Origin: an uncultured Anaeromyxobacter sp.
GTDB taxonomy: Bacteria; Myxococcota; Myxococcia; Myxococcales; Anaeromyxobacteraceae
Assembly: GCA_903904005.1 (NCBI GenBank)
Contig: CAIVAR010000061.1
Location: 1 to 64,000, forward strand
Direction: 5' to 3'
DNA length: 64,000 nucleotides
Made by a program: the position numbers and the translations under genes. Position 1 is the stretch's first letter, and every line of letters begins with the position of its first letter. Under the pieces are notes generated by a model that was not told where the DNA came from, made no database searches, and saw only the letters and a list, made by a program, of their open reading frames with translations. Of this stretch, positions 63,479-64,000 are shown piece after piece.

Positions 63479-64000
63479 ATGGCGGTCGACAAGAACAAGA
63501 TCGTCGCCGAGGCGACACGGTTCGTCCAGAAGGGGCAGTACGACAAGGCCCTCAAGGCCTACGAGAAGATCCTCGCCGAGGACAAGAAGGAGGTCCGCAC
63601 CCTCCTCAAGGTCGGCGAGATCCAGCAGAAGAAGGGGGACAGCCCCGCCGCGGCCGCGACCTTCAACCAGGTCGCCGAGATCTACGGCGAGCAGGGCTTC
63701 TTCCTGAAGGCGGTGGCGGTCTACAAGCAGATCGCCAAGCTCACCCCCGCCGACGTGCGGGTGAACGAGAAGCTGGCCGGGCTCTACCAGCAGCTCGGCC
63801 TCCTCAACGACGCCACGAACCAGCTCCAGGCGGTGGCCGCCGCCCACGAGAAGACCGGCGACCAGGGGCGCCACCTCGACGTGCTGCGGCGCCTCCTCGA
63901 CCTCGACCCGGAGAACGTCGTCACCTGCCAGCGGCTCGGCGACCTCTACGCCAAGGCGAACCGCAGCACCGAGGCCCTCGAGCTCTACCGCCGCGCCGCC
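63479..64000 (+). CDS. TPR-repeat protein (partial, runs off the window)
   Basis: The visible 174 codons stay open to the window end. After AVDKNKIVAEATRFVQKGQY come tandem TPR units: ALKAYEKILAEDKKEVRTL, AATFNQVAEIYGEQGFFLKA, VAVYKQIAKLTPADVRVNEK, then LLDLDPENVVTCQRLGDLY. The high Lys/Ala/Gln content and absence of a signal peptide suggest a cytoplasmic scaffold. Several such TPR proteins in myxobacteria belong to motility or signalling; no specific role can be given. The C-terminus is not seen. Confidence 0.8.
   Translation, partial: MAVDKNKIVAEATRFVQKGQYDKALKAYEKILAEDKKEVRTLLKVGEIQQKKGDSPAAAATFNQVAEIYGEQGFFLKAVAVYKQIAKLTPADVRVNEKLAGLYQQLGLLNDATNQLQAVAAAHEKTGDQGRHLDVLRRLLDLDPENVVTCQRLGDLYAKANRSTEALELYRRAA

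Overview
The window is about 64 kb of very GC-rich, densely packed bacterial chromosome. The type IV pilus genes are laid out much as in Myxococcus xanthus (pilB-T-C-S-R, pilA with pilG/H/I, pilD, a second kinase/regulator pair, then pilM-N-O-P-Q). Together with the many two-component genes, a Roadblock protein and a TPR protein, this points to a myxobacterium (Myxococcota). A compact Anaeromyxobacter-like genome is my best guess, by inference only.

Left third (1-31.4 kb): housekeeping and accessory genes. A tRNA-Val/tRNA-Asp pair with its own promoter and terminator faces left. To the right are a RapA-type helicase, a hutF-argE pair and dapF. A small four-helix-bundle gene follows, with a hairpin and two 12-bp tandem-repeat arrays upstream. 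Next is a leftward histidine kinase / M16 peptidase / hemerythrin / small unknown operon, then a membrane coiled-coil protein with two WYL regulators. An arginine operon runs leftward: argC, a fused argJ-argB, and argR. Its single promoter overlaps an ArgR-box-like palindrome beside the argC start. After tRNA-Leu come an outer-membrane-like protein, dsbD, iscS, a small membrane protein, a lipoprotein with a lamin-tail-like region, and a two-receiver protein. The segment ends with a nucleoside-salvage operon (pyrimidine phosphorylase, purine phosphorylase, PilZ-like, cytidine deaminase, ribF), every junction overlapping by 4 nt.

Pilus region (31.5-60.3 kb): rightward pilB-pilT-pilC-pilS-pilR meets a leftward block (pilA, pilG, pilI, then fimT-pilV-pilW-pilX-pilY1). 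Rightward pilH-pilD follows, then a second kinase/sigma-54 regulator pair, pilM-N-O-P-Q and an unknown lipoprotein. pilA has a clear -24/-12 promoter, an upstream palindrome where an enhancer site would lie, and a strong hairpin just after the gene. PilB/PilT/PilC/PilM/N/O/P/Q build the machine. PilD processes the pilins. The minor pilins and PilY1 prime the fibre. PilS/PilR control pilA. PilG/H/I form the myxobacterial ABC-type accessory system.

Right end (60.3-64 kb): a Roadblock/LC7 protein, elongation factor P, the biotin carboxyl carrier and biotin carboxylase subunits of acetyl-CoA carboxylase, and a TPR protein cut by the window edge.

Most observations are of known families in interesting arrangements. 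The strongest unusual points are the ArgJ-ArgB fusion, the compact argC promoter/operator, the splitting of the pilGHI system by pilA, the variant GAFTDA loop in the second regulator, and the repeat/hairpin structure beside the four-helix-bundle gene. I did not find a clear wholly new system.
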